From Nitrosospira sp. Nsp11 (GTDB lineage: Bacteria > Pseudomonadota > Gammaproteobacteria > Burkholderiales > Nitrosomonadaceae): 64,000 nucleotides of DNA. Shown one piece after another: positions 51,608-61,600 of this stretch (its first letter is position 1; the number at the start of each line of letters is the position of its first letter). The position numbers were made by a program, and so were the translations under genes. The stretch lies in assembly GCF_900142705.1 (NCBI RefSeq), contig NZ_FRBV01000004.1:124001-188000 (forward strand), given 5' to 3'. The notes below the pieces were generated by a model. The model saw only the letters and a program-made list of their open reading frames with translations. It did no database searches and had not been told where the DNA came from.

Positions 51608-52618
51608 ATGACCAACAAGGCCATTTACGTGCAGCCAGGCGGGGGGTTTGATCGTGTAACGCTGGGCACAAGCGATCCTTTACCGCCGAAACCGGGCGAG
51701 ATCACGGTCCGCATCCAGGCGAGTTCGCTTAATTATCATGATTACGCAGTGGTCAGCGGGATGTGGGCCCCCTCCGTTGCGCGTATCCCCATGTCGGATG
51801 GAGCGGGAGAGGTTGTCGCGACGGGTGAGGGCGTGACTGAATTCGCGTCGGGTGATCATGTCGTCAGTACTTTCTGTCCGGTGTGGCTGGACGGTGAGCC
51901 TGAGATTGATGATATGAGCACCGTTCCAGGCGATGGCATCGATGGTTTTGCGCGCCAGCAGGTAACCATGCCTGCCACTGCGTTCACCCGTGCGCCCAAG
52001 GGATATAGCCACGCCGAGGCGGCCACGCTTACCTGCGCGGGATTGACAGCCTGGCGCGCATTGATGGTGGATGGCGCGTTGAAGCCCGGCGAGACCGTGT
52101 TGATCCAGGGCACCGGCGGCGTTTCGGTATTTGCTTTGCAATTCGCCAGGATGGCGGGCGCGACGGTAATCGCCACCTCATCCAGCGATGAGAAGCTTGG
52201 CCGGCTGGAAGCGCTAGGCGCAGACTACCTGATCAACTATCGGAAAGACCAGAATTGGGGCGACTCGGTGCGCCGCTTGACGGCGGGTCGCGGGGTTGAT
52301 CATGTCATAGAGGTAGGCGGACCTTCGACATTGGCGCAATCCATGGTAGCGGCACGCATCGGTGGGCACATCGCGATCATCGGCATCCTCTCCGGCGTGA
52401 CGGGAACGCTGCCGTTGCTCCCGGTTCTCACGCGCCAGTTGTGCCTCAAGGGACTGGTCGTCGGCAGCCGCCGCCAACAGATGGAAATGATCCGCGCCAT
52501 TGATGCTAATGGAATGCGCCCGATGATCGATCGGCATTTTCCGTTGGAACAACTTGTGGAGGCTTTCCGCTATCAGGAATCCAACCGGCACTTCGGTAAG
52601 ATATGTCTTGATATTTGA
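51608..52618 (+). CDS. Zinc-independent MDR-family reductase (quinone oxidoreductase-like)
   Basis: This encodes 336 residues, preceded by AGGAG. The N-terminal GroES-like domain (PPKPGEITVRIQASSLNYHD ... GAGEVVATGEGVTEFASGDH) joins a Rossmann domain with QGTGGVSVFALQFARMAGAT, then GADYLINYRKDQNWGD. The four structural-zinc Cys residues of classical alcohol dehydrogenases are absent, so it should be a zinc-independent NADPH quinone or enone reductase. It lies 28 bases before ndh in the same direction, which suggests a redox operon. Confidence 0.92.
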   Translation: MTNKAIYVQPGGGFDRVTLGTSDPLPPKPGEITVRIQASSLNYHDYAVVSGMWAPSVARIPMSDGAGEVVATGEGVTEFASGDHVVSTFCPVWLDGEPEIDDMSTVPGDGIDGFARQQVTMPATAFTRAPKGYSHAEAATLTCAGLTAWRALMVDGALKPGETVLIQGTGGVSVFALQFARMAGATVIATSSSDEKLGRLEALGADYLINYRKDQNWGDSVRRLTAGRGVDHVIEVGGPSTLAQSMVAARIGGHIAIIGILSGVTGTLPLLPVLTRQLCLKGLVVGSRRQQMEMIRAIDANGMRPMIDRHFPLEQLVEAFRYQESNRHFGKICLDI

Positions 52619-52646
52619 GCTTCCTGTCATTCTCGGCATATAAAAA

Positions 52647-53921
52647 ATGCAAAAAGAAGTTGTCATCATCGGCGGCGGCTTTGCAGGGCTTAACCTGGTG
52701 AAGCACCTGGCTGAAGAACCCGGTTTTCATGTCATGCTAGTCGATATGAATAATTACAACTTCTTTCCGCCGCTTTTGTATCAGGTTGCGACGGGTTTTC
52801 TTGAGGTATCCAATATCTGTTATCCATTTCGCAAATTCTTTCATGGCAGAAGGAACGTAAGTTTCCGTCTGGGCGACCTGCAAAAGGTTATTGCGGAAGA
52901 CAACAAGGTTCTTTTGTCTACCGGAGAGCTGTCTTATGATTATCTTGTTCTCGCCACGGGCACGGAGACTAACTATTTTGGAATGGAAAATATCCGCAAG
53001 GCAGCCCTACCGATGAAAACAGTGGATGATGCAATAGAAATCCGCAACGACATGATCCAGAAAATGGAGGAGGCAACGGTTGCCGCCGCCGGAGCGCAAA
53101 AGGTGCCGCTCTCGGTCGTCATCGCGGGTGGCGGACCCACCGGGGTTGAAATTGCGGGAATGTTCGCGGAGATGCGCGAGAATATCCTGCAAAAGGATTA
53201 TCCGGAATTGGCCGGCCACGAAGTAGATATCTACCTTGTCGATGCATCACCCGGGTTGCTGACCTCGATGAGCGAAAAATCGCAGCAATATGCTTATGAC
53301 CGGCTGGTTGAAATGGGCGTGAAAGTACAGCTGAACAAACTGGTGAAGGATTATGTAAACAATGCCGTCCTCTTTGCCGATGGCGAAACGATCAAGACCC
53401 GAATCCTGCTCTGGACCGCGGGGGTAACCGCAAAAGTGTTCGAAGGCGTTCCGCCGGATTGCTATGGTCGCGGCAACCGGCTTCTAGTGGACGAGCATAA
53501 CAGGGTGAAGGGCATCTCGAATATCTATGCTATCGGCGATACTTGCCTGATGGTTACCGACGGGAATTTTCCGCAGGGGCACCCGCAATTGGCGCAGGTA
53601 GCGCTTCAGCAGGGTAAAAACCTGGCCGGCAACCTGCTCGCCGTACTTTATGGCAGACCATTAAAGTCGTTTTTCTATCATGACAAGGGTTCGATGGCCA
53701 TAATCGGGCGAAATAAAGCCGTGGCAGACCTTCCCAAGCCCGAAATCCACTTCAACGGCTGGGCTGCCTGGATGACATGGCTGTTCATTCATCTTTTTTC
53801 CTTGATTACCTATCGAAACAGGATAATGACCTTGTTCAACTGGGGAGTCGCTTACTTTACCAAGGATCAATCGTTGAGGATGATCATCAGGCCAGCGGCA
53901 AGTCCCGGGCGCGAGGAGTAG
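52647..53921 (+). CDS. ndh: Type II NADH dehydrogenase (NDH-2)
   Basis: This encodes 424 residues. KEVVIIGGGFAGLNLVKHL binds FAD, and VIAGGGPTGVEIAGMFAEMR binds NADH. MNNYNFFPPLLYQVATGFLE and IYAIGDTCLM are the family blocks. The C-terminal part holds an amphipathic/hydrophobic segment (WAAWMTWLFIHLFSLITYRN) that docks the enzyme on the membrane. It moves electrons from NADH to quinone without pumping protons. The length is normal. Confidence 0.93.
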   Translation: MQKEVVIIGGGFAGLNLVKHLAEEPGFHVMLVDMNNYNFFPPLLYQVATGFLEVSNICYPFRKFFHGRRNVSFRLGDLQKVIAEDNKVLLSTGELSYDYLVLATGTETNYFGMENIRKAALPMKTVDDAIEIRNDMIQKMEEATVAAAGAQKVPLSVVIAGGGPTGVEIAGMFAEMRENILQKDYPELAGHEVDIYLVDASPGLLTSMSEKSQQYAYDRLVEMGVKVQLNKLVKDYVNNAVLFADGETIKTRILLWTAGVTAKVFEGVPPDCYGRGNRLLVDEHNRVKGISNIYAIGDTCLMVTDGNFPQGHPQLAQVALQQGKNLAGNLLAVLYGRPLKSFFYHDKGSMAIIGRNKAVADLPKPEIHFNGWAAWMTWLFIHLFSLITYRNRIMTLFNWGVAYFTKDQSLRMIIRPAASPGREE

Positions 53922-53958
53922 TCCAAGCAAAAGCGCTTCAACCATAAAAACTGGTTTA

Positions 53959-54513
53959 TCAGTCGGCCAGCTTTTTCACCCAGGCAACATAGTGGTCCAT
54001 CCAGTTTTGCAGGAATTTTCTCGTATCTTCAATCCCGATGCCTCCGTTCTCGTCGAACAATCCTTCTTTCACATGGATAAACGCTTCAGGCTGGCCGAGC
54101 GTCGGTACATCCAGGTAAGCGAGGGTATTGCGCAGGTGCTGTTGGGCCATGGCTGTGCCCGCCGCGCCAATGGAGGCACCCATCACGCCCGCGGGTTTTC
54201 CGGCCCAGGCATTCTCCCCGTAGGGACGCGAGGCGTGATCAATCGCGTTCTTGAGCACACCCGGCATCGAACGATTGTATTCGGGCGTGACGAACAGAAG
54301 CCCGTGGGCATTCGTAATTTCGCTCTTCAATCGCTTGACTGAGTCCGCCTGGTTTCCATCGTCGTCCTGATTGTAGAGCGGCAGATCGCCGATTTGGGAT
54401 TGTTTGAAAGTAAGCTCCGGCGGAGCCAGTCGCATCACTGCAGCAGCCAGTTTGCGGTTGAACGAATCATGGCGAAGGCTGCCGATCACTATGGCAATGC
54501 GATATTGGCTCAT
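53959..54513 (-). CDS. NADPH-dependent FMN reductase family protein
   Basis: This encodes 184 residues with TAAGGA before the ATG. It is a flavodoxin-like fold: VIGSLRHDSFNRKLAAAV binds the FMN phosphate, and TPEYNRSMPGVLKNAIDHAS is the conserved loop. GKPAGVMGASIGAAGTAMAQ is the third block. These enzymes reduce quinones, azo dyes or chromate (ChrR/YieF group). It is convergent with ndh. Confidence 0.92.
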   Translation of the reverse strand: MSQYRIAIVIGSLRHDSFNRKLAAAVMRLAPPELTFKQSQIGDLPLYNQDDDGNQADSVKRLKSEITNAHGLLFVTPEYNRSMPGVLKNAIDHASRPYGENAWAGKPAGVMGASIGAAGTAMAQQHLRNTLAYLDVPTLGQPEAFIHVKEGLFDENGGIGIEDTRKFLQNWMDHYVAWVKKLAD

Positions 54514-54818
54514 GTGAGATTTCCTTATAAAAAATTGCAGAAAATGAATATACGTGTTTCGCGTTCAGCAACCATACCTGGGAGACACCTCGAATATACC
54601 AAACTTGACTAGCTGCCAGCGTTGATCTAATAGTTAAAAAGGCTATCCAATGATAACGTTCTTTGTATCCATAACATAGCAGCAAAAAAATCACGGCTTC
54701 ATTCGGCCGCACTCCAGCGGGCGGCACCGGCGCAGGAGCAATACCTGGATTCAGGAACAGATGAGCCAGTGGCATGGCCAGGGTTGCGTTAATCATTCAT
54801 CTTATCGGGAGAATTAGA

Positions 54819-55415
54819 ATGCTGGGTGATGAAAAATCGGTAGTACTGTCGTTCGACGACGGGCCAGCGCCCCTGGCAGCACTTGAAAGCATCCTGCAGA
54901 CGCTACGACAGGAGGAAATCAAGGCGGAGTTTTATGTTCTGGGCGACGAGGTAAGGCAATATCCCGAAGCGGCAAGAATGATTGTCGATCAGGGGCATGA
55001 CATTCAGAACCATTCCTGGAGCCATTCAGATCTTGAACGGGCGTCGGAACAAAGCGTGCGCAGTGAACTGGAACGCACCCAAAACATAATCGAGAAAACG
55101 ACCGGCATAACGCCGACTAAAATCCGTCCGCCATACGGGGCGGGGGGATTCCGTGGTCACCTCGATCCGGAGTTGGTCGAGGTGGCACGGGATCTATCCC
55201 TGGCCATCGTAACCTGGGACATCGATACCGAGGATTGGAAAACCCCTCAAGGTCTGGGACCGGAAAAAATAAACAATATCGAGAGTCAGTTCGAGCAACA
55301 GCCGCGTAGGGAATCCTTCAGTATTCTCATGCATGTGCAAGCGGGGACTGCCAGGGACCTGCCGGCTTTTATCTCCCGGCTGAGGGAATGGGGATTTACC
55401 ATTGCGGAACCGTAA
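54819..55415 (+). CDS. Polysaccharide deacetylase (NodB/CE4 family)
   Basis: This encodes 198 residues from the ATG at 54819, which has GGGAG upstream. The NodB motifs are VVLSFDDGPAPL (catalytic Asp pair), IQNHSWSHSDL (HSxxH zinc ligands) and IRPPYGAGGFRG. VTWDIDTEDWK and ILMHVQAG complete the set, with MH in place of LH in the last motif. There is no signal peptide, so the substrate may be intracellular or the N-terminus different. The stop overlaps the ATG of the next gene by one base. Confidence 0.88.
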   Translation: MLGDEKSVVLSFDDGPAPLAALESILQTLRQEEIKAEFYVLGDEVRQYPEAARMIVDQGHDIQNHSWSHSDLERASEQSVRSELERTQNIIEKTTGITPTKIRPPYGAGGFRGHLDPELVEVARDLSLAIVTWDIDTEDWKTPQGLGPEKINNIESQFEQQPRRESFSILMHVQAGTARDLPAFISRLREWGFTIAEP

Positions 55416-55912
55416 TGGACCCCAGTGACGAGTGTCGGCGGGCGCATCATGGGCGCCGGGATGACGCCTTCTGCGGCTCCGCATTGTTGTCATTGTTGTC
55501 TATGCTGTCATCAAGCCCGGTGATCGCGGCTGGGCAGGAAAACCGGGAATATGATTGCAGGCCGGATATCAAATATGAGTGCACCATAGACCAGTGCGAA
55601 AAGATAGTCAGCGATTTCCAGCATGCCGAGTGGTTCGCCTACAGCACGGCAACCGGCGAGTTATCAGCTTGCCTATGGACGAACTGCTACGCAGCCAAGG
55701 CGACTGTATTCAGGGATCCGGCCTCGGGTAACCTTACGGCGATCGGTAAGCTCATACCAACTGCGCATCCCGGAAATGAGCCGATAATCGTTTCATTGAC
55801 AATCGATTCCGGAAATAACGACGATACCCGCAACTTTACCGCTGTCTGGGGGTATCGTAACGAGGGGTTGACGTTTGACATGGGCAAGTGCGCGCTTCGA
55901 AAATCTCGCTGA
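55415..55912 (+). CDS. Secreted Cys-rich protein of unknown function
   Basis: This encodes 165 residues, starting at the ATG that overlaps the deacetylase stop (TAATG). An N-terminal polar stretch leads into a hydrophobic segment (ALLSLLSMLSSSPVIAAG), probably a signal peptide, so a start nearer to it may be the true one. The mature part has several Cys (YECTIDQCEKIVSDFQHAEW, ACLWTNCYAAKA) and alternating strands. No family is recognised. Co-transcribed with the deacetylase. Confidence 0.6.
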   Translation: MDPSDECRRAHHGRRDDAFCGSALLSLLSMLSSSPVIAAGQENREYDCRPDIKYECTIDQCEKIVSDFQHAEWFAYSTATGELSACLWTNCYAAKATVFRDPASGNLTAIGKLIPTAHPGNEPIIVSLTIDSGNNDDTRNFTAVWGYRNEGLTFDMGKCALRKSR

Positions 55913-56049
55913 GGCCGGTCAGCCCCTAATTTACTTACAACGTGCGCGTTTTGCTGTAGGGTCGAATGTCCGGCCTTGGGGGTTTCCTGGCTCGCGTAAG
56001 GCTTCCCTTTTCGCTCGCGCAAGCTTTCGGAGTTGTAGTTCCCGCACGC

Positions 56050-56219
56050 GTGCGCGCGCAAGAATGGGCACAGGAACATCAAGATGAACTCATGGAGGAT
56101 TGGGAATTATGCCAACGCATGCATTCACCAAAAAAGATATCGCCGCTTCCATAGTACCGCCAATACAAATAGGCGGAACACCGTGGGACGTAATGGCCGT
56201 CAATAACCGACCTGCATGA
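56050..56219 (+). pseudogene. Decayed copy of the DUF4160/DUF2442 junction
   Basis: Translation gives QEWAQEHQDELMEDWELCQ and SPKKISPLP up to 56154, matching the C-terminus of the DUF4160 protein at 35260-35520. In the next frame from 56109, MPTHAFTKKDIAASIVPPIQ matches the start of the DUF2442 protein (MSTQAITKENIASSVVPPIQ) and stops after 36 codons. So both the end of the first gene and the start of the second are kept in their original overlapping order, on the opposite strand to the intact pair. The rest of both genes is gone. Confidence 0.85.
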
Positions 56220-56584
56220 GAGTGCGTTGCGTTTCACGGATAAGGTGGAGAACGGGTATGTTTTACCCAGCCATTCCGGGGGAGTCTGTTAACTGTCCCA
56301 CGTAAAGCGGAATCGTTAGTCCTAACGCGCTACTAGTGGCGGCAATGGCACTAGCAACCTCGTTCGTATGAACTATACTTCGGTGTCAGCGGTGCTAAGA
56401 AACCGGTTAAAAACGAAATGAAGCGGGGCCTGGATCAGGTTTAACGCCACTCATTTTAGTTACTCGCATTAAGGAGGAATTGTCCGAGTTGATGTCTCGT
56501 TGTGCGAGAAAAATTTCTCACTCTTTAAATCGCTTCTAGTAACGTTTCCCTGCAAGTGTCCAACTAAAGATTGAGGAGACTGAA
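56220..56584. other. Intergenic region
   Basis: About 365 bases without a supported gene. Short repeats of the type CGCTACTAG / GGCACTAG occur, but I see no RNA gene or terminator. Confidence 0.4.
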
Positions 56585-57073
56585 ATGGAAGAATACGAAC
56601 CTGAGTTTACAATTACCATCACATATGACAACTTCCTCACCCGTTTCGATTTAGATGAAATCCTGTCTTGGATTGACACGCTAATCGAAGATGAGCTTTT
56701 GTCCAGGTGGCACCCTCATTTATGCCTGCCCTCGTTCTATTTATTTCCCCTTCGGAAAGCCTCGGAACTTTCTTTCATAGGAATTAGGTCCACCGATAAA
56801 GGTGCCCTCACGCTGAACGTTGCCTTTAGCACTGCAGTGGCGGTTTATGTCGGACGCCGTTTCAAACCAAGTGTGGGTAAGAGTTTTTTAGCTGATCAGC
56901 TTGACCTTACGGGGGGGGTTGCCAACGGCGTGATTGAGCCCGTCATGACGAGAATAAACGAGTGGGCTACGCAATATGTGCCGAAACAACGGGAGTTGGG
57001 GGGGCAAGTTACCGATATTCAAGTAAAGAGGTGCCACGTTAAACGAAAGAACGGAAATTCGAAAACGGTATAG
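56585..57073 (+). CDS. Small soluble protein of unknown function
   Basis: This encodes 162 residues with TTGAGGAGA before the ATG. It starts EEYEPEFTITITYDNFLTRF, continues with a helix (EILSWIDTLIEDELLSRW) and a hydrophobic strand region (ALTLNVAFSTAVAVYVGRRF), and ends basic (VKRCHVKRKNGNSKTV). No family is recognised. Its codon use is more AT-rich than that of most neighbours, and it lies next to decayed mobile material, so it may be acquired. Confidence 0.6.
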   Translation: MEEYEPEFTITITYDNFLTRFDLDEILSWIDTLIEDELLSRWHPHLCLPSFYLFPLRKASELSFIGIRSTDKGALTLNVAFSTAVAVYVGRRFKPSVGKSFLADQLDLTGGVANGVIEPVMTRINEWATQYVPKQRELGGQVTDIQVKRCHVKRKNGNSKTV

Positions 57074-57377
57074 CAGTAACGATACGATTGCATCGTATAA
57101 AACCTCATGGCTGGGTGCGTTCACAAGCGAGAAGGCTGCGTGGAATTTAACTTGGACGGGTCCGCCACGCGTCGCAGGCTAACCGAGCAGTTGGCCTACC
57201 TTGACGGGCGCTACGACCTGGATGAGCGCATCCCAAAAACGGGAACATACATTCCAGAAAACGACCGCTTCGAGCGCCCTCCTGCGCATTATCGCCCAAA
57301 CTGAACGGTTGCGACTTGCTTCGTGGCGCCGGCTTCCACTCGGAAGCTGGAAATGCCAGGCCTGATCAGTATTCGAG

Positions 57378-58568
57378 CTACCCCTCTCCAGCGGCTTTCT
57401 TGCCGAGATAGGCAGCCTGACCCAAGCCGAATATGGAAAGCATGGTTGCGTCGACATCAGGCATCGTGACGAAACGGCGGAACTCGATGTGCTCCATGAA
57501 TTCGACCGCAGATATAGCGTAGATAATGACTGCCAGGATTGTAATTGCCACCATCTGGAAATCGCCCAGGTCGGTTTTATTGTTGTCATCAGTGATGAGG
57601 TCGGTTGCTCTCGGTGCAATGGCAGTAGTTTTCATGTCGGGCTTGCCTTCGACCTTTCCTGTTGTAATCGCCTTGGCAGCAGCAAAGGTGAGTACGCTGA
57701 TGCCGGAAAGGATGAGCAGGTTGGGCGGAATATCTACTCCGCCCACATAAGTCCAGCCGGCTGCCGCGATGCGGTGCGACACGATAGCTATATACGCGCT
57801 GATTACGAGCGTAAACCAGAGAACGGTCTGGAATTTCGAACTGCTGTAACGATTGTCCGTTCCGAGAAATAATGCTGTTGGATGGCCCTTCGTAAAAATG
57901 AAAGCGATAACCCAAAGTGATATCAGCGCACCGATGAGCGAGAACCATCGCGTGCCACGGCCGACCGGCTTGCTCTGCCATTCAAGAGATTTAACGTGAT
58001 TGATTCCCTCCATGGCGTCGACGCTTCCATCGCGCACGAATGTTGCATTGATCCCGTCTCCGGGGCGCATCGCAGAAACAAGGGGCTGGAATTGCTTGTC
58101 TACCTGGAGCGGTATATTGATCTCATTCTCCGGCTTATCCGGCTGCCGAGTCCGCACGACGAGCCACGACATATCGATGGCGATTTCCTTTATCGTGCCA
58201 CCAATGGTTCTACCGACTGCTTTGATTTCACCTTTGAGGATGTTGCCCTTGGAAGTATGTTCATAGGTCAGTTTGATCAGGTCGCCGGTTTTGAGCTCAG
58301 CAATTGAAGCCTCCTTTTCCTCGGTAAAAAACTGGCGTATCTCGCCGCTCATCGATTTTACCTCCAGCGGCATTACCTGAATAACAATGCCCTCGAAATT
58401 TAGTGGATTAGCACCAGGCGGGGAGGGTGTTTTTTCATCCTGTTGCTGTTGCTTGGCATTCTCGTTGACAACGGCTGGTTGGGGCGGGACCTGCGGCGGC
58501 TCCTGCGCAAAAGCGTGCGGCACGAGCAGCAGAAAAGCAAGGGTATAGGAAAGTTTTTTGCCAGGCAT
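57378..58568 (-). CDS. Exported membrane protein paired with the 1069-residue protein
   Basis: This encodes 396 residues from the ATG at 58568, which starts a signal peptide (KKLSYTLAFLLLVPHAFAQ). A Gln/Pro-rich linker leads to a periplasmic beta domain (NPLNFEGIVIQVMPLEVKSM, ELKTGDLIKLTYEHTSKGNI). Four membrane helices follow (WFSLIGALISLWVIAFIFTK, FQTVLWFTLVISAYIAIVSH, NLLILSGISVLTFAAAKAI, FQMVAITILAVIIYAISAVE). The C-terminus is cytoplasmic or short. It has no enzyme motif. It is 76 bases downstream of the 1069-residue gene in the same direction and probably part of the same unit. Confidence 0.7.
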   Translation of the reverse strand: MPGKKLSYTLAFLLLVPHAFAQEPPQVPPQPAVVNENAKQQQQDEKTPSPPGANPLNFEGIVIQVMPLEVKSMSGEIRQFFTEEKEASIAELKTGDLIKLTYEHTSKGNILKGEIKAVGRTIGGTIKEIAIDMSWLVVRTRQPDKPENEINIPLQVDKQFQPLVSAMRPGDGINATFVRDGSVDAMEGINHVKSLEWQSKPVGRGTRWFSLIGALISLWVIAFIFTKGHPTALFLGTDNRYSSSKFQTVLWFTLVISAYIAIVSHRIAAAGWTYVGGVDIPPNLLILSGISVLTFAAAKAITTGKVEGKPDMKTTAIAPRATDLITDDNNKTDLGDFQMVAITILAVIIYAISAVEFMEHIEFRRFVTMPDVDATMLSIFGLGQAAYLGKKAAGEG

Positions 58569-58644
58569 ATCAATAAAGTCCTGTATTGGGCGACTGTTGC
58601 TTGTGCGACTGCAACTGCAACCGCAAAACATTATTTCATTCGCT

Positions 58645-61600
58645 TCAGAAACCGGTTGCAAGATACTCCAGCAATAGCGCGAGTCCAAATCCACCTGAAG
58701 GCAGGGCTATCGCTGCCCCGAAGAACGGATGCTGCGTAAAGGGTAGGAAGGCTCCCCTCTGGTTGTTTTTGATTGCGCGAATCGCCCACTCAATCTGTTG
58801 CCTCTGCTTTATTTCGTCCGGTGTTTGACCGGGTAGCTGGATAAGTTTGCTTTCAAGGCGCTTGATGGCCTCTCGTTTGGCTATCTCGGCGGATTTTCGC
58901 AATGCCATGCTGTTGACAAAAATAAGTGTCGCGTTGAGCGTAAAAATAATGACGAGTGCAAGGGGGAAGTCCCAATTGTCAAGGTAGTTGTAACGTGCAA
59001 TACCTAAAAGAAACATGACGATGAAAGGGAAATAGATGAAATTGCCGATGACGGTTGTGCGCTCCGCGATCAATTCAATGCCTAGCCATTCGTCCAGATT
59101 CTCTTTGCCGATGCCGCGCTCGCCAGCTATTTTTGCCAAGGTGCCATCAGGCCATCGTACTTTACGCATGGCAATGCAGTTGACCCATCTACGGCAGAGC
59201 CGCGTGGCATCTATTACATAGAATATCAGGAGCATCATCGCTGTTACGCTCATGACGATGAGCGCGTCATTTATCGCGAAACAGCTCGAACCCCGACATG
59301 GCGTATTGGGAAAACCGAATAGCACCATCATCAGCCAGGCAACGCACAAAGCGACAGCTACCTGCGGCAAGCCCCTCATGCTGAAATTTTTCAATTCACC
59401 CATTATCGTGTATTCGCGCCAGAGACGAGTGGCATCGATCTGGCCTGCGGTATGCGGGCGCCACATATATAATCCTAAAGAGCGGCGAATGGCCCGAGTG
59501 AGCAACCCTGCTAAAGAATGTGCGCGGCCAAGTTCATCTCCGGACTTATCTTTGTCCTTGCCGTTTTTTTCTTCGAAGGCGAATTCGCGTGTCAGAATGT
59601 TTTCGTTACCTTTCATCTTTTGCCGCGAATACCAGAGAAAGAGCAAGCTCGTAACCAAAGCAAGCAGGCGAATTGCCGCCGTTGGCCATGCGCTGATTCC
59701 CTCGGTCAACGCAAGCGGCTCGTTCTCAGCAGCAGGCGGCATTCCTTCCACCAGGTCGAAAATTACCACGACCACGACGGCGAGGCCCAGCCAAAACAAT
59801 ATGTTTGAACCAAGTCGGAGGAAAATATCTGCCGCCGCGCTGCTGATCAGCATGATGCCCATAATAAATATAACAGCCATGGCGACTGCTACCGCCAGCC
59901 ATTTCAGATTCTGCCGTGTATTGAAATAGGTATTCATATCTGGCCGCACTGGATGGATGCTTGCGTAATTGGGCAGGTGGGGGTGGGTGGTACTGATGTC
60001 AAAAGCGCCGTGCCGCCCGATTTCATACAATCTCGGCCCTGTGTTCCTCAGGGAATTCTTTGGCTCCGGTTTTTTATTCATATCCGCGCTCAGCTGGACG
60101 CAATCCGGGCAGTTCGCCTTATCAGCAACAGCAACGACGTACTCCAACGCCATCAGAGCGGAATAAAACAACGATGTCTGGTAACTGTCGCGGAAAGGCG
60201 GAATGGGTGTTTGCAGCTCAGGTTGAAGTTCCAGCCCGAAGTGCGAAGCGATGATGAGATTGCGGGTCGACTTCCACTGGGCAGGAAAGGCCAGCCTGGC
60301 GTTAAGATCGGTCGTAAAAAAAATAGCGGTTGGAAACCTGTCACGTAAAGCTTGCAAAATCAAAAGCTTATCATACACATCACCACCCAGCACGCCGATT
60401 GCGCTGAATTTCCCATTCTTTGCTTCCTCTTGCTTCAAGGCCGTAGCCAGCCTGACGACATAATCCAGCTGGCTGCGGCCTTCAGGCCTTTGGCCGACAT
60501 TTTTCTCGACACCCTGAGGCTGGTTTCCGAACCACGCCTGACCTTTTACCTGAGCCTGTGCATTGGCTTTATCGTCCCCCTTATCGTAGCCCTTCGCCGG
60601 CAGTTCACCGTCAAGTCCTGCCAGGTATGAGTGTCGTGAGATCCACTCGGGCCAGTCATCTCCGAGCAGTTTGTCAATTTCAGCTTCCAATGCCGGGTTG
60701 GCCTCGCCAGAACCGTTGTTCATCGCAACCGCGGCAAACGTGCGCGGCAGCGCACGTCCATAAAGGGTATCCCATTCGGAAATCAGCGCGACTTTAGGAT
60801 TGCAATCTTTACCTGGGCAAGGTTTCAAATCCACTCGGCGGCGCTTTAGCTCTTGCAGAAGCTGCTCCGCAAGCACGGCATCCGTGTCGATGGTCCTGGT
60901 AAAGTTTTTGATTCCTGCGCAGTCGAATATTTCCTCGGTGGTTCTTCGCGACTCTTCTTTATTCTCAGGATCAGCGGAATGGTCCAACAAGAAAATATCC
61001 TTCGCTGTTGCCCAAGGAGAATAGAAACGCGTGTCTTTCAATTCGCTGAAGTGTGGGTTCGAGGCTGAACACCGGTGGCCGGACGGTGACGACTCGTCTC
61101 TAGACTCCCTATCCATTTCCTTCAGCATGGCGCTCAGGCCGGTGGAAAACCGGGGTCCCAGCACGCTATACGTCGAGGTTACATGAGGTGCGCCGGTTTT
61201 AAGCGCCTCATTGAATTCGGTTAGGAGCTCATTCAGAGACCTGAGTGGTTTCTGGCTGAAGTCCTGATCTTTTAACCATAAAACTAGAACGTAAGGCCGA
61301 TTTTGCTCATTCTGCATTTTCGACTTGGGAATGAACAATTCAACCGGAACTGTCAAGGCGGTTGTGCTTGCCGTCATGTCCTGACGAGTCCATTCGAAAA
61401 ACCGGATATATTCACCTGATTCAGGTACGTATCCCGCAGCTCCCAAAGCCGATACGACGGCATAACGATCGTTCAGCCGCGACTCGGCGCTACTGGAATA
61501 GGGGCTTCCATCGACAAATACCGGCACGACGCGAAGCCCGGATGAAATTCCCGATTCTGCAATGACCTTGATGAGGCCGGAAAGCGGGTAGGGAAGCTTC

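Noticed and set aside
57107-57304. 65-codon rightward frame
   Set aside because: No ribosome binding site and no family; possible but unsupported.
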